A DNA stretch of 64,000 bases from Natranaeroarchaeum sp042663585 (GCF_042663585.1 NZ_JBHTAN010000006.1:1860001-1924000); one strand, 5' to 3'. Positions 26,268 through 35,472 are shown, counted from the first letter of the stretch. Program-made: numbers and translations. Notes: generated by a model not told the origin, from the letters alone.

Positions 26268-26696
26268 TCAGACCTGTCGATCCGCGATGACGTACTCGAT
26301 CGCGACGAACTCGTCAAGCGTCATCGGCGCGCGTCGTTCCAGTTTCTGCTGGATCTCTTTTGCGGAGAGGTCGAGCGACAGTTCACCCGCGAGCGAATCC
26401 ACGTCGAGGACGGCCATCGACATCCCGAGCAACAGATGTTCACACGCCATCGTCTCGATGGTCTCCGCGTCAGGATACGCCTCGCCGAGTGCGAGTATCG
26501 CGGCGGCGTCGGGAAGTGCGATCGACGTGGACTCTCCATCAGCGAGCGCCGCCACCGTATCGGGGTCGACCTCGGTCTCCGCAACGACTGTGTCGCGTCC
26601 CACGCTCTCGATGACGGCTCGAAGTTCCTCGTCGTACTCCGCCCGAAGCCCCTCGACAGAGAGCCCCTCGACGTCTACGCGCTGGTCCTGCAACAT
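26268..26696 (-). CDS. DUF5791 family protein
   Basis: 142 aa from MLQDQRVDVEGL. It is acidic and helical. Characteristic stretches are SVEGLRAEYDEELRAVIE, DTVAALADGESTSIAL and the C-terminal DLSAKEIQQKLERRAPMTLDEFVAIEYV. Haloarchaeal DUF5791, function unknown. Nine N-terminal codons of the longer ORF were dropped because they are basic and Cys-containing, unlike the rest. Confidence 0.75.
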   Translation of the reverse strand: MLQDQRVDVEGLSVEGLRAEYDEELRAVIESVGRDTVVAETEVDPDTVAALADGESTSIALPDAAAILALGEAYPDAETIETMACEHLLLGMSMAVLDVDSLAGELSLDLSAKEIQQKLERRAPMTLDEFVAIEYVIADRQV

Positions 26697-26744
26697 ATCG
26701 GATCGGTACGGCCGGGCGCACATAGCCGTTGTCTCTCGGGACGC

Positions 26745-27203
26745 TCAGGTCCCCACCAGTGTCACCTCGATACCCTGCCATCGGACCGGTCTGACGCGTA
26801 CTTCGTCGACATCCATCTGCCACTCGGCTGTCCGATCCTGGGCCGCTTCGACGCTCGCCTCGAACGCCGAGGCCGTGTCGAACAGGTGGTCCGGGCGTGC
26901 ACCCTGTAGTAGCTCCCAGAGCAGTGTCCCGTCACGGACGGGCGTCATCTCGGCCGAAACCTGCTCGCAGGTCACAGTCGCTGCCCGTCTGCTTGCTATC
27001 CGGTCGGGTTCGATCCGGATCGCATCCGCGGACACCGGGTACGTCCCCGTCGAGACCTGCGGACTCTCACTGATGACGTCGACTGCCGCTGCTAGCCCGC
27101 TCGCGTCGTGGGTTGTGCGTCCACGCGACTGTGCTGCTAGTCCGATCAGTGCCGTCGCGGGGAGCGCTCCCGCGGTCCAGAGGTCGCCGGCCAGTTCGAT
27201 CAT
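26745..27203 (-). CDS. Small N-terminally anchored protein of the pilus-like locus, hypothetical
   Basis: 152 aa from MIELAGDLWTAGALPATAL. It has one hydrophobic N-terminal segment (about 9-22) and a mainly beta-rich soluble part with TYPVSADAIRIEPD and CEQVSAEMTPVRDG. The single N-terminal helix plus beta domain is reminiscent of a pseudopilin or assembly factor, but no prepilin peptidase motif is visible. It is last in the locus, 43 bp after the platform protein gene. Confidence 0.68.
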   Translation of the reverse strand: MIELAGDLWTAGALPATALIGLAAQSRGRTTHDASGLAAAVDVISESPQVSTGTYPVSADAIRIEPDRIASRRAATVTCEQVSAEMTPVRDGTLLWELLQGARPDHLFDTASAFEASVEAAQDRTAEWQMDVDEVRVRPVRWQGIEVTLVGT

Positions 27204-27246
27204 GGCCTGCCATCGCCGCGGCTTCGTAGATAAACCCGCGGACCGC

Positions 27247-28956
27247 TCAGACGAACAGGCCGCCGGCGACGTACGCCGCGAGAAACACCCAGACCGAACA
27301 GAGCAGGGCGCCACCGACGCGATAGCCGACCAGAGGACGGTCGAGGCCGTTCTCCAGCCCGACAGCGAGCGCCGTCAGAATCGTCGTCAGGACGATCACG
27401 TACGTACCGACGATCGGACCCAGCACCGCGACGGGAACGGCGGCGCTCTGGCTATTCGTCGCGCCGAGTCCGCCCATCTCGCCAGCGAGCGAGACGGTGA
27501 CGCCCGCGACGAGCGGGCCGAAGATGGTCGCCGTGCTTCGGAGCGTCCCGGTGATCCGGCCCAGTTGTCGTTTCGCCTCGCTCTCGACCGACTGGAGCTC
27601 CTCCAGATGTGACGCCATCGAGACGATAGCGCCGCCCGCGGGACGCCCTTCCCGCGCCGCGAGCGCGAGGAGTGTTGCCGTGCTCTGTACTCTGGGGCTC
27701 GGCACGTCGGCGACAGCGCCCTGCTCGCCGAGAAAGGCCGTCCGGACGTCGATGCGGAGCTGGCGCTGTCGGCGTACTGCGTCCGCGAGCACCGCACCGG
27801 TCTCGTCGTCCAACGTCTCTCCGGCGCGAGCGATGGCCGTCTCCACTGCGCTCCCTGTTCCGACTTCGCGCCCGACGAGGTACAGGGCGTCGACGAGGCC
27901 CGACTCCACCGCCCGAGCGTGGTTCCGGACACGAACGACCGGCCGGAACCACGCGACCAGTCCGGAGCCGATACCGGTGACGACGGCGGCGAGCGGGACC
28001 GACCACGGCGGGAGCAGGATGGAACCGACGAAGCCGACGGCGAGACCGGCTCCGAGAGCCGCCAGCACGGGTAGCCACCACTCGCCGTCGACCTCCGGAT
28101 GTGACCGATCGACTACTGGGGGTGGAAACGCGACGGGTCGCCGCAACAGTAGCCAGACCGAACCGAGCAGGACGACGCCGGGCAGGACCAGCCAGTAGAC
28201 GACTACGAGCATCGTCGCCGTGACGGGGACACCGGCCGTTGCCGCCGCTGGGAGGACCGCAATCAGTGCGAGTGGCAACAGGACGCCGAAGGCGTACAGT
28301 CCGGTCGCCGGGCCCTGGATCTCGTTTGCGAACGCAGCCATCCGATCACGTGTCCCGTCGAGCACCGTCCTGAGCGATCGGTCAAGCGAACGGGGCCGCT
28401 CGCCCGGCGGGGCGTCCGCCGCCGTGGCGACGAGCGTCACCGCTCGACCGAGTTCGGGAAACCAGTCGTCCCACTCGGCGGCGAACGACTCGAAGCCCGA
28501 ACCGGGATGGCCTCGTGCCCGCCGGACGTGTTCCGCGAGGCTGTCGGCCAGTGGCCCCTCGCCGGTCGACGCCGCAAACGTCGCCGCGGATTCAGTGGTC
28601 GGCGTGATCCGCATCCGGAGCACCGCACGGGCGACGATGCCCGGCGCGGCACCGAGTGCGAGCGAGCGGCGGGCGGCCGCCAACAGCGTCGGCCCCTCGT
28701 GGACGAGATGTGCGACTCCGAGCGCCGCCGTCAGAGCGACCAGCACTACCACCGGTACGGGAAGCCCCGTAAGAGCCGCGCCGACCGGCGTCAGGAGACA
28801 GGCGACGAGCAGTGCACCACCGTAGCCCGCCCGGACGACGGTCTCCGGCGCGACGGGATCGCCCAGAAACGACAGCGAGCGTCGCAGTTCCTCGCCGGCG
28901 CTGACAGAGGGGGGATACAGCCGTGCGAGCGCCTGCACGAGCGTGACCCACATCAT
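27247..28956 (-). CDS. Type II/IV secretion platform protein, PilC/TadC-like (T2SF family)
   Basis: 569 aa multi-pass membrane protein with about eight to nine hydrophobic helices in two clusters (about 45-100 and 210-270 in the first half; 295-340 and 475-565 in the second). Cytoplasmic T2SF-like domains lie between them (LADSLAEHVRRARGHPGSGF; VDALYLVGREVGTGSAVETAI). This double-domain layout is that of archaeal PilC/ArlJ-like platform proteins. The ATG overlaps the PilB-like stop by 4 nt, so ATPase and platform are coupled. Confidence 0.87.
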   Translation of the reverse strand: MMWVTLVQALARLYPPSVSAGEELRRSLSFLGDPVAPETVVRAGYGGALLVACLLTPVGAALTGLPVPVVVLVALTAALGVAHLVHEGPTLLAAARRSLALGAAPGIVARAVLRMRITPTTESAATFAASTGEGPLADSLAEHVRRARGHPGSGFESFAAEWDDWFPELGRAVTLVATAADAPPGERPRSLDRSLRTVLDGTRDRMAAFANEIQGPATGLYAFGVLLPLALIAVLPAAATAGVPVTATMLVVVYWLVLPGVVLLGSVWLLLRRPVAFPPPVVDRSHPEVDGEWWLPVLAALGAGLAVGFVGSILLPPWSVPLAAVVTGIGSGLVAWFRPVVRVRNHARAVESGLVDALYLVGREVGTGSAVETAIARAGETLDDETGAVLADAVRRQRQLRIDVRTAFLGEQGAVADVPSPRVQSTATLLALAAREGRPAGGAIVSMASHLEELQSVESEAKRQLGRITGTLRSTATIFGPLVAGVTVSLAGEMGGLGATNSQSAAVPVAVLGPIVGTYVIVLTTILTALAVGLENGLDRPLVGYRVGGALLCSVWVFLAAYVAGGLFV

Positions 28957-30908
28957 CCGTCACCACGGCCGGGCGATGGCGATTGACGGGCGTATGCGTC
29001 GACGACGTCCTGCGGGCGGGTCCGGTTGCCCTCGGCGAGCGTTCGAAGGACAGTCTCCCAGTGATCGAGGAGCGTCCGGATATTCGCGTATGACTCGTCC
29101 GAGCGGGCGAGACTGTCAACCAGTCGGCTCTCGCCTCTCTGGATCCGTCCCGTCGGTTCCAGCGTTCCTGCATCGAGTTCGTACAGCGGCGCGAACGCCA
29201 CGCCGTCATCGGTGACGAGCAACTCCTCGATGGAGCGAACGCGACGCGCCCGCCCATCCGGTCCCTGATACGGTTCGAGCGTGACGATGAACTCTGTGAC
29301 GGCGAACGAAGACTCCGGGACGTCGAGGTCGGAGACGACCCGTTCGCGGACCGACTCGCCGTCGTCGCCGTGGATGGTTCCGAGCACCGCGCTCCCGCTT
29401 GCGCCCACTCGCATCGCCTCGTAGAGCACGCGTGCTTCCTCGCCCCGGACTTCGCCGAGGACGAGCGCTCCTTCGCCGAGCCGTAACGCGGTTCGTAACG
29501 CTTCGCTCGGCGAGATTCCGGGACCGTTCTCGACGTCGACGGCGGTTTCGAGCGCCTGGACGTCACGACCCGTCTCCTGTAACTGCTCGACCGGTAGCTC
29601 TGGCGTGTCTTCGATGACGACGGTTCGGGTCCCAGCCGGGAGTTCCCAGAGGAGTGCGCCGAGCGTGGTCGTCTTGCCAGCACCGCGGGTTCCGGCGATC
29701 AGTCCGGCCGCCGAACGACGGACGGCGACCGAGAGCAACGCGGCCGCATCGGCCGGCATCGTCCCGTTTCGGACGAGCGCTGGGAGCGTTAGCGCCTCGT
29801 CGCCATGATCCCGGAAGACGAAGCCAGTTCCGTCGCTGACTGGGTCCGTGACGCCCGCGACACGAACCGAGCCTGCGGACTCGCCGGCGGACACCGTGGC
29901 CGCAAGCGTCGGACTCGCCCGAGAGAAGGCGCGACCACTGGCTCGGCGGAAGCGCGAGGCGAAGGCGGCCGCGCCGTCCTCGGTAAGCCGAACGTTCGTC
30001 GCCAGTCGCTCTCCATCGTACAGCACCCTGATCGGCGTCGACTCGACCGGCGTCGTCACGAACACGTCCGAGACGGCCGGATCCGAGAGCAGATCGGTGA
30101 CGACGCCGAACTCGCGGGTGTGTTTGGTCAGGATTTGCGAGAGGAGCGCGATATCGTCGTCGCTCTCGCTCACTGCTCGAACGGCCCGCCCGGGTGCGCG
30201 ATCACCGCCCTCGATGGCACCCGCGGCCAGCCGATCGTAGGCCTCGGCGAGGCACCGCTTCCGGGCAGGCGAGAGCTCCGTCGCCGCAGGTACCAGATGA
30301 TACCGACGATTACCCGTCGCCCGGTCCCGGTAGATGCGGGCCCTGCTCTCGGTCCCGAGCGAGCGCGTCTCGGCGAGGGCCATGCCCGGCGGCGGTCGCG
30401 CCTCGACGCGGGCCCGGGCAACCACGGATCGAAGGTGTGGCCTGAGTGCGTCCTCGTAGCCCTCGACCGACTCGACGACCGCCGCGAGACCGGTCTCGGC
30501 CGCGATCTGCGAGACGGGGGGTGTTCTCGCCATCGCCGCCCGGCACGCCCGGATCGGATCGGACCGGCCGGTATCTGCCAGTGCGGCATCGTGGACCGCG
30601 ACTCGCTCGACGAACCGACCGGCGGCGACGAGCAGTGCGGCGGCACGCCCGTCGTAGATCCGGTCGACGCCGTCCGAGCGCGCCAGCACGGTCTCGACAT
30701 CACGGTCGGTGAGGGCGTCGACTGCCGTTGCCCGACACGCCTCGCTCCCGGCGAGTCGGCCCTCGTCCGGGCAATCCGCGGCATCGAGGACGAGTCGGTC
30801 GGCCTCGAACGAGGGGCAACAGCCACAGGCGGACTCCCCATCCTCGTTCCGCTTCCGACGCACTCGGTCGAGCAACGCGGAGACGGTCGTTTCGACGTCA
30901 GACCCCAT
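28953..30908 (-). CDS. Type II/IV secretion system ATPase, PilB/ArlI-like
   Basis: 651 aa. Walker A is GTRGAGKT (405-412), the Asp box is VVIEDTPELPVEQL, Walker B is ALVLGEVRGEE (481-491), and GTIHGDDGESVRERVV is the His box. An N-terminal region (1-260) contains a Cys-rich start (C28, C30, C31, C46, C58). It drives pilus or secretion assembly with the T2SF protein it overlaps. Pilin genes are not in the neighbourhood. The 2-bp gap to the coiled-coil gene upstream indicates one operon. Confidence 0.9.
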   Translation of the reverse strand: MGSDVETTVSALLDRVRRKRNEDGESACGCCPSFEADRLVLDAADCPDEGRLAGSEACRATAVDALTDRDVETVLARSDGVDRIYDGRAAALLVAAGRFVERVAVHDAALADTGRSDPIRACRAAMARTPPVSQIAAETGLAAVVESVEGYEDALRPHLRSVVARARVEARPPPGMALAETRSLGTESRARIYRDRATGNRRYHLVPAATELSPARKRCLAEAYDRLAAGAIEGGDRAPGRAVRAVSESDDDIALLSQILTKHTREFGVVTDLLSDPAVSDVFVTTPVESTPIRVLYDGERLATNVRLTEDGAAAFASRFRRASGRAFSRASPTLAATVSAGESAGSVRVAGVTDPVSDGTGFVFRDHGDEALTLPALVRNGTMPADAAALLSVAVRRSAAGLIAGTRGAGKTTTLGALLWELPAGTRTVVIEDTPELPVEQLQETGRDVQALETAVDVENGPGISPSEALRTALRLGEGALVLGEVRGEEARVLYEAMRVGASGSAVLGTIHGDDGESVRERVVSDLDVPESSFAVTEFIVTLEPYQGPDGRARRVRSIEELLVTDDGVAFAPLYELDAGTLEPTGRIQRGESRLVDSLARSDESYANIRTLLDHWETVLRTLAEGNRTRPQDVVDAYARQSPSPGRGDG

Positions 30909-30910
30909 CG

Positions 30911-31771
30911 TCAGAGCCTGTCCCGGAGTCGGTCGACGAGTCCGTCTTCGTCGACATCCTCGACCGGATCGGTCGTACTCTCCGACGCTCCGCTACCCTC
31001 GGTCCCGCTGGAAATTCGTTCCCGTTTCTGTTCCGGTCCCCGCTCCGGAGTCGACCCTGGGCCTCTCGGGCGTCGCTTCGGGGGCTGTCGTGGATGCTGG
31101 CAGTACGGACAGTGTGCTGGAGAGCCCCGCCCTGACGATGCCGGCGCTGGGCGTCGCTGGTCGATAGCCCCGCCGTCCGCCGCGGCAGGCCGGCGTGAAC
31201 GGGTCGGCGCGCCGCGTGATCCGGACGGCTCCGAACGATCAGCTACGTCCCGGCGGGGCGGCGTCTCGGATCGGTCGGAGGGCGTCTCGGCGGGGGGATC
31301 AGCAGCATCGAGGCCATCGGCATCGGGAGCAGTAGCACCGCGGTCGGCAGCACCCGGCCCGTCTGCAACGCCGCGTTCGGTCTCATCCGGGCCCTCCGAC
31401 AGTCGCTCTGCAGGGGCGGGGTCAGCCGACTGCGAGGGATCAGTTGGCTGCGAGGGTTCGGAAGAGTGCGAGCGGTCGCTTCCGGTGCGGTTGCCACCTT
31501 CCAGCCGGTCAACTCGGTCCCGGAGGTCGTCGACGGCGGCGAGCGCCGTGTCGGCCTCGCGCTCGACTGACTCGTCGACCGACCGGACGTGGCCGACATA
31601 GCCTCTGATGGCCTGTACGGCAGCGTCGAGGTCTGCGACCTCGGCTTCGAGTGCTTCGATTCGCTCCCCCAGTTCGCCCGTCGGGTCGGTCAGTTCGACG
31701 TCGGCGTCGCCGTCCGAAATCGCTCGCTCGACGGCGCGAAGCCGCTCGTCGACGGTGTCGATGTCGGTCAC
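30911..31771 (-). CDS. Coiled-coil protein with disordered tail, first gene of the pilus-like operon
   Basis: 286 aa with a GTG start (reads TDIDTVDERLRAVERAI). N-terminal coiled coil (about 1-95: ERIEALEAEVADLDAAVQAI, VDDLRDRVDRLEGG), a long Ser/Pro/Arg/Asp-rich disordered segment, one CPYC pair near 220 and a short helical end GLVDRLRDRL. A TATA-like box 23-30 nt upstream (31794-31801) supports this leaderless GTG over the longer ORF, whose extra N-terminus spans the promoter. Function unknown; a linker between the ATPase and a partner is possible. Confidence 0.75.
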   Translation of the reverse strand: MTDIDTVDERLRAVERAISDGDADVELTDPTGELGERIEALEAEVADLDAAVQAIRGYVGHVRSVDESVEREADTALAAVDDLRDRVDRLEGGNRTGSDRSHSSEPSQPTDPSQSADPAPAERLSEGPDETERGVADGPGAADRGATAPDADGLDAADPPAETPSDRSETPPRRDVADRSEPSGSRGAPTRSRRPAAADGGAIDQRRPAPASSGRGSPAHCPYCQHPRQPPKRRPRGPGSTPERGPEQKRERISSGTEGSGASESTTDPVEDVDEDGLVDRLRDRL

Positions 31772-31793
31772 GGCGGTGTTGGCCGCCCGTTGC

Positions 31794-31801
31794 GGTATAA
31801 A
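31794..31801 (-). promoter_or_regulatory. TATA box of the coiled-coil/pilus-like operon
   Basis: On the minus strand TTTATACC lies 23-30 nt upstream of the GTG start at 31771, the spacing of a leaderless transcript. The divergent cetZ gene starts 82 nt further on. Confidence 0.55.
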
Positions 31802-31882
31802 TCTGTGGCAAGCGATGTCGCGGACAGCGGCGGTATCCGGAGCGGGGGAAGGTTGATACCGGTCCAGTAACACCCTGATGTC

Positions 31883-32962
31883 ATGAAGGTCGTACTAGTC
31901 GGGGTCGGACAGGCCGGGGGCAAAGTTACCCAGGCGCTGGCCGAGTTCGACGAACGAATGGGCTTTGGCGCAGTTCGCGGCGCGCTCGCCGTCAACAGTG
32001 CGAAAGCCGATCTACAGTCGCTCTCGATCGATACGTGTCTGGTCGGGCAGGCACGGGTAAACGGACACGGCGTCGGGGGCGACAACGAACTCGGTGCGGA
32101 GATCATGCAGGAGGACGTCGGCGAGGTGATGGGCAAACTCGACGGCCGGATTACCGCAGAGGCGGAGGGTATCTTCGTCGTCGCCGGGCTCGGTGGCGGG
32201 ACCGGGAGCGGCGGTGCGCCGGTGCTCGCGCGGGAACTCAGCCGGATCTACTCGGTCCCCGTCTATGCCCTCGGCGTTCTGCCGGGGCGCGACGAAGGAG
32301 CGCTCTATCAGGCCAACGCCGGTCGGTCGCTCAAGACGCTCGTCCGGGAGGCGGAGTCGACGCTGCTGGTCGACAACGACGCATGGCACGGCTCGGGCGA
32401 CAGCGTCGGCGACGCCTTCGACGCCATCAACGACGCCATCGCACAGCGCGTCGGCCTCTTGCTGGCGTCGGGCGAGGCAGTCGATGGAGTCGGCGAAAGC
32501 GTCGTCGACTCCAGCGAGGTCATCAACACGTTCCGGGAGGGCGAAATCTCGGCGCTCGGCTACGCGAGTGCGGCCGCAAGCGAGGACAGCGCCGACAACA
32601 TTAACACGGCGATGAGCACCGCCCGACAGGCGCTGTTTACCGGGACGAGCCTTCCCGATGCGCGGACGGCGGACGCCGCACTCCTGGTCGTCGCCGGCAA
32701 GCCGGAGGCGCTCCCCCGGAAGGGCGTCGAACGGGCGCGGCGAATGGTCGAGGACGAGACCGGGAGTTTGCAGGTCCGGGGCGGGGACTTCCCGCTGGAG
32801 TCGGACCGGCTTGCAGCGCTCGTCTTGCTGTCCGGCGTCGAGCGCTCCGAGCGAATGGAGGAGTTCATGCAGCGCGCAAAAGAGGCGAACAGCGGCGAAA
32901 CGGAGCGGCCGGGAGCTCCCGGCGATCAGTTCCAGAACGACGAACTGGAAGACCTGTTCTGA
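31883..32962 (+). CDS. cetZ: Tubulin/FtsZ-superfamily protein CetZ
   Basis: 359 aa. The tubulin signature GGGTGSG is at 104-110, with VGVGQAGGKV at the N-terminus and NSAKADLQ in the T3 region. The middle has INDAIAQRVG and the C-terminal tail ends FQNDELEDLF. CetZ proteins are cytoskeletal GTPases that control cell shape and motility in haloarchaea. Placed divergently from the PilB/PilC-like operon with 111 bp between starts. Which CetZ subgroup it belongs to needs a tree. Confidence 0.93.
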   Translation: MKVVLVGVGQAGGKVTQALAEFDERMGFGAVRGALAVNSAKADLQSLSIDTCLVGQARVNGHGVGGDNELGAEIMQEDVGEVMGKLDGRITAEAEGIFVVAGLGGGTGSGGAPVLARELSRIYSVPVYALGVLPGRDEGALYQANAGRSLKTLVREAESTLLVDNDAWHGSGDSVGDAFDAINDAIAQRVGLLLASGEAVDGVGESVVDSSEVINTFREGEISALGYASAAASEDSADNINTAMSTARQALFTGTSLPDARTADAALLVVAGKPEALPRKGVERARRMVEDETGSLQVRGGDFPLESDRLAALVLLSGVERSERMEEFMQRAKEANSGETERPGAPGDQFQNDELEDLF

Positions 32963-32995
32963 GCGTCAGGCCGACCGCAAAACCGATACCTGCTC

Positions 32996-34339
32996 CTACA
33001 CGAGGCTCGCGCCGTCGTAGTCAGGACGGTCGAAGTCGATATCGAGCAGTTCGAGGAGTGTCGGCGTGATATCGAGCAGGTCGGCGTCCTTGATCTCTGC
33101 GTCCTGGTGGTCGATGAACAGACAGGCGTTCTGGAACGTGTGCATCCCGTTTCGTGGCCCCGTTCCGAACACGTCGCCGTGTCCTTTGAACCCCGATTTC
33201 AGGTCGTAGCCGTCGTTCGGAATCACGACCAGGTCCGGCGCGATGTCGTCGTGGTCGCCCCGGAACGCGTCCTCTTTCTCGACGACGCGTTTTGCAACCG
33301 GTTCGCCGTCCGGGCCTTCGAGCCCTTCGAGCTCAGCTTTGAGTTCCTGTCGGACCTCCTCGTACTCCGCTTCGGGGACGCTCCCGCGTGGCTCCCGATC
33401 CTCCAGATTGATGTAGAACCGACCGGGGATCAGCGAGTAGGCGGTGGTGTCGTCCGCGATGTCGCCCAGTTCGTCGTGGTCGTCGTCCTCGAAGGAGAGC
33501 CAGCCCTCCTGCTGGAGCCAGGCGTTGAGGTGGACCTCGTAGTCCAGTGTCGTGAAGCCGTGATCGCTGGCGACGGCCATCGTGACGTCGTCGGCGAGCA
33601 TCTCACGTAACTGGCCGAGGTAGTCGTCGAGTTTGCGGTAGAAGTCGAGGAACTCCTCTTTGTACTCGCCGTCGCGTTCGTAGTCCTCGAACAGGAAGTG
33701 ATTGACCCGATCGGTCGTCATGAAGACGCCGAAAAACAGGTCCCAGTCGTCCTCTTCGATGTAGTGTGAGAACGCCTCGAACCGACGGTCGAGGGTTTCG
33801 TTGGCGTTCTCGATGAACTCCTCTTTGTCCTCGCTGTGGCCGAGTTTTGCGTTCGCGTCGATCCTATAGTCGATCCCGTCGAGATAGGTCGCGAGTTCCT
33901 CCGGATACGCGGCCTTGTCGATGCTCGGTGAGAGAAAGCCCGAGACCATCCGCTGGACGTTCCGCTGGGGAGGAAAGGTGACGGGAACGTTCATCACCGT
34001 CGCCTTCCGGTCGTTCTCCTGGGCGACGTCCCACACGCGCTCGGCCTGGACGTCACGCCCCATCGGGACGTAGGTGTCGTAACTACCGATCTCGCGGTCC
34101 TGAAAGCCGTAGACGCCGGTCTGTCCGGGGTTCTTCCCGGTCGTCAGACTCGGCCAGCAGGCGCTCGATTCGGGCGGGACGATGCTGTCGATCGGTCCAC
34201 CAGCGCCTTCCTCTGCGATCGCTGCCAAGTTCTCGAACTCGTCGTAGCGGTCCGCGAGTAAACTGTACGGCACGCCGTCGATGCCGAAAAACGCGACCCG
34301 CGGCACGTCGTCACCGCGTAGCCGATCGAATAGACCCAT
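32996..34339 (-). CDS. Alkaline phosphatase superfamily protein (phosphodiesterase/nucleotide pyrophosphatase type)
   Basis: 447 aa. Metal and nucleophile motifs: FFGIDGVPY (first Asp), ESSACWPSLTTGKNPG (Ser/Thr nucleophile region), TTDRVNHFLFED (Asp/His), VASDHGFTT (Asp/His) and GPRNGMHTFQNAC (final His). No signal peptide or membrane helix, so cytoplasmic. Members of this group hydrolyse phosphodiesters or transfer phospho-groups; the substrate is not inferable. Convergent with cetZ, 33 bp apart. Confidence 0.87.
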   Translation of the reverse strand: MGLFDRLRGDDVPRVAFFGIDGVPYSLLADRYDEFENLAAIAEEGAGGPIDSIVPPESSACWPSLTTGKNPGQTGVYGFQDREIGSYDTYVPMGRDVQAERVWDVAQENDRKATVMNVPVTFPPQRNVQRMVSGFLSPSIDKAAYPEELATYLDGIDYRIDANAKLGHSEDKEEFIENANETLDRRFEAFSHYIEEDDWDLFFGVFMTTDRVNHFLFEDYERDGEYKEEFLDFYRKLDDYLGQLREMLADDVTMAVASDHGFTTLDYEVHLNAWLQQEGWLSFEDDDHDELGDIADDTTAYSLIPGRFYINLEDREPRGSVPEAEYEEVRQELKAELEGLEGPDGEPVAKRVVEKEDAFRGDHDDIAPDLVVIPNDGYDLKSGFKGHGDVFGTGPRNGMHTFQNACLFIDHQDAEIKDADLLDITPTLLELLDIDFDRPDYDGASLV

Positions 34340-34458
34340 ACGATAGGTTAGATTGGACTGCTACAAGAAGGTTCTTTTCACTGTCAGTGCAACCGCTCGT
34401 CACGGATCGCGTCAATCCTTGCGGTCGTCTCGGTCGGTCCGGATGCTCCGGGAACCAA

Positions 34459-34614
34459 TCACTGCTCGACTCGGCCGGTTTCCGGATCGAAGTTCTCCGG
34501 GACAACCGTCAGATGGTCGATTCCGAAGGACATCTCCGGGCGACTCCGCTCGGACGACGAGTCACCGTTGATCCCTTCGTCGACGTCGGCAGGAGCGGAA
34601 TTACTGGTAGCCAT
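34459..34614 (-). CDS. Small acidic protein, hypothetical
   Basis: 51 aa, beginning MATSNSAPADVDEG and ending ETGRVEQ. The first half is Asp/Ser-rich and disordered; the second half holds MSFGIDHLTVVPENF. The codon and residue use is haloarchaeal (acidic, no Cys, no Lys). An AGGTG stretch lies just before the ATG and a T-rich TATA candidate is at about 34640-34650. No family is recognised. It is the only coding candidate in the 34340-34741 interval; the rest appears non-coding. Confidence 0.6.
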   Translation of the reverse strand: MATSNSAPADVDEGINGDSSSERSRPEMSFGIDHLTVVPENFDPETGRVEQ

Positions 34615-34741
34615 CACCTGAGACTACCCGCTCTATCGGTAAAAAATTACTCATGCTCATAACGAATGGGTCCGGAGCGGAGAATAACTCCGGAGTATCG
34701 GCCAGCACTGTCGGGACGAAAAGAGGTGAAAAGAACCGCAG

Positions 34742-35287
34742 TCAGTTACGAGGGCTGTCGAAGTTCTCGTCGTACAGATCCATCGCGTGCTCGATGGCCT
34801 CTTTGGCGGCCGCTTTGTCCTCCCAGCCCAGCGTCTCGACTTCCTTGCCGGCTTCGAGGTTCTTGTAGGTGGAAAAGAACTCGTCGATCTCGTCGAGCAA
34901 CTGATCGGGCAGATCCTGCAGATCCTCGATGTGGTCGTAGCGGGGGTCTTCCGTCGGCACGGCGATCACTTTGTCGTCCTGCTCGCCGTCATCGTCCATC
35001 TTCATCATGGCGACCGGTCGGGCCTCGATCACACACCCGGGGAACGTCTGGTCCTCGACGAGGACAAGCACGTCGAACGGGTCCTCGTCGTCGTAGTACG
35101 AGCGGGGCAGAAAGCCGTAATCGCTCGGGTAATGAACGTTGCTGTGAAGCACACGGTCGAGGACGACGCCCGGAACGGACTTGTCGTACTCGTACTTGTT
35201 GCGCTCGCCTTTGAGACACTCGACGACTGCGTAGATCTCGTCCGGCGCGTTCGGGCCGGTTTCGAGGTCTTCCCAGAGATTCGTCAT
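34742..35287 (-). CDS. ppa: Inorganic pyrophosphatase, family I
   Basis: 181 aa from MTNLWEDLETGPNAPDEIYA. Metal-site motifs are YPSDYGFLPRSYYDDEDPFDVLVL and ARPVAMMKMDDDGEQDDKVIAV; the KYEYDKSVPGVVLDRV substrate strand precedes them. It hydrolyses PPi to drive biosynthesis and is soluble and essential in most organisms. The 42 codons upstream in frame are rejected as promoter sequence. Monocistronic, divergent from the PadR regulator. Confidence 0.96.
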   Translation of the reverse strand: MTNLWEDLETGPNAPDEIYAVVECLKGERNKYEYDKSVPGVVLDRVLHSNVHYPSDYGFLPRSYYDDEDPFDVLVLVEDQTFPGCVIEARPVAMMKMDDDGEQDDKVIAVPTEDPRYDHIEDLQDLPDQLLDEIDEFFSTYKNLEAGKEVETLGWEDKAAAKEAIEHAMDLYDENFDSPRN

Positions 35288-35464
35288 ACACCGTAGACTG
35301 CTCCGGCGGCCAAAAAGTACTTTCGGGATCCTCTCGACGCTAGTAACCGAGAACGTCGTCTCGTGATCCGCCGTCAGCTTTCCGCGTACTGAGGACGCCA
35401 GAGCCACAGCCACGTAATATTCTGAAGATATAATCTAATAATATCGCACAATGGTTAAGAAGTG

Positions 35465-35472
35465 TTAAATAT
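35465..35472 (+). promoter_or_regulatory. TATA box of the PadR regulator gene
   Basis: TTAAATAT lies 26-33 nt before the ATG at 35498, in a very A/T-rich 100-bp stretch (about 35410-35475) that contrasts with its surroundings. The A/T run could also hold operator sites for autoregulation. Confidence 0.55.

Noticed and set aside
25645..27612. Long plus-strand open frame of 655 codons
   Set aside because: It lies opposite the SDR, DUF5791, anchored protein and platform genes, is Ser/Arg-rich rather than acidic, and is a codon-bias shadow.
31894..31899. ACTAGT near the start of cetZ as a possible Bat box
   Set aside because: It is inside the coding sequence and the flanks (GTCGT and CGGGG) do not fit ACCnn or TnGG.
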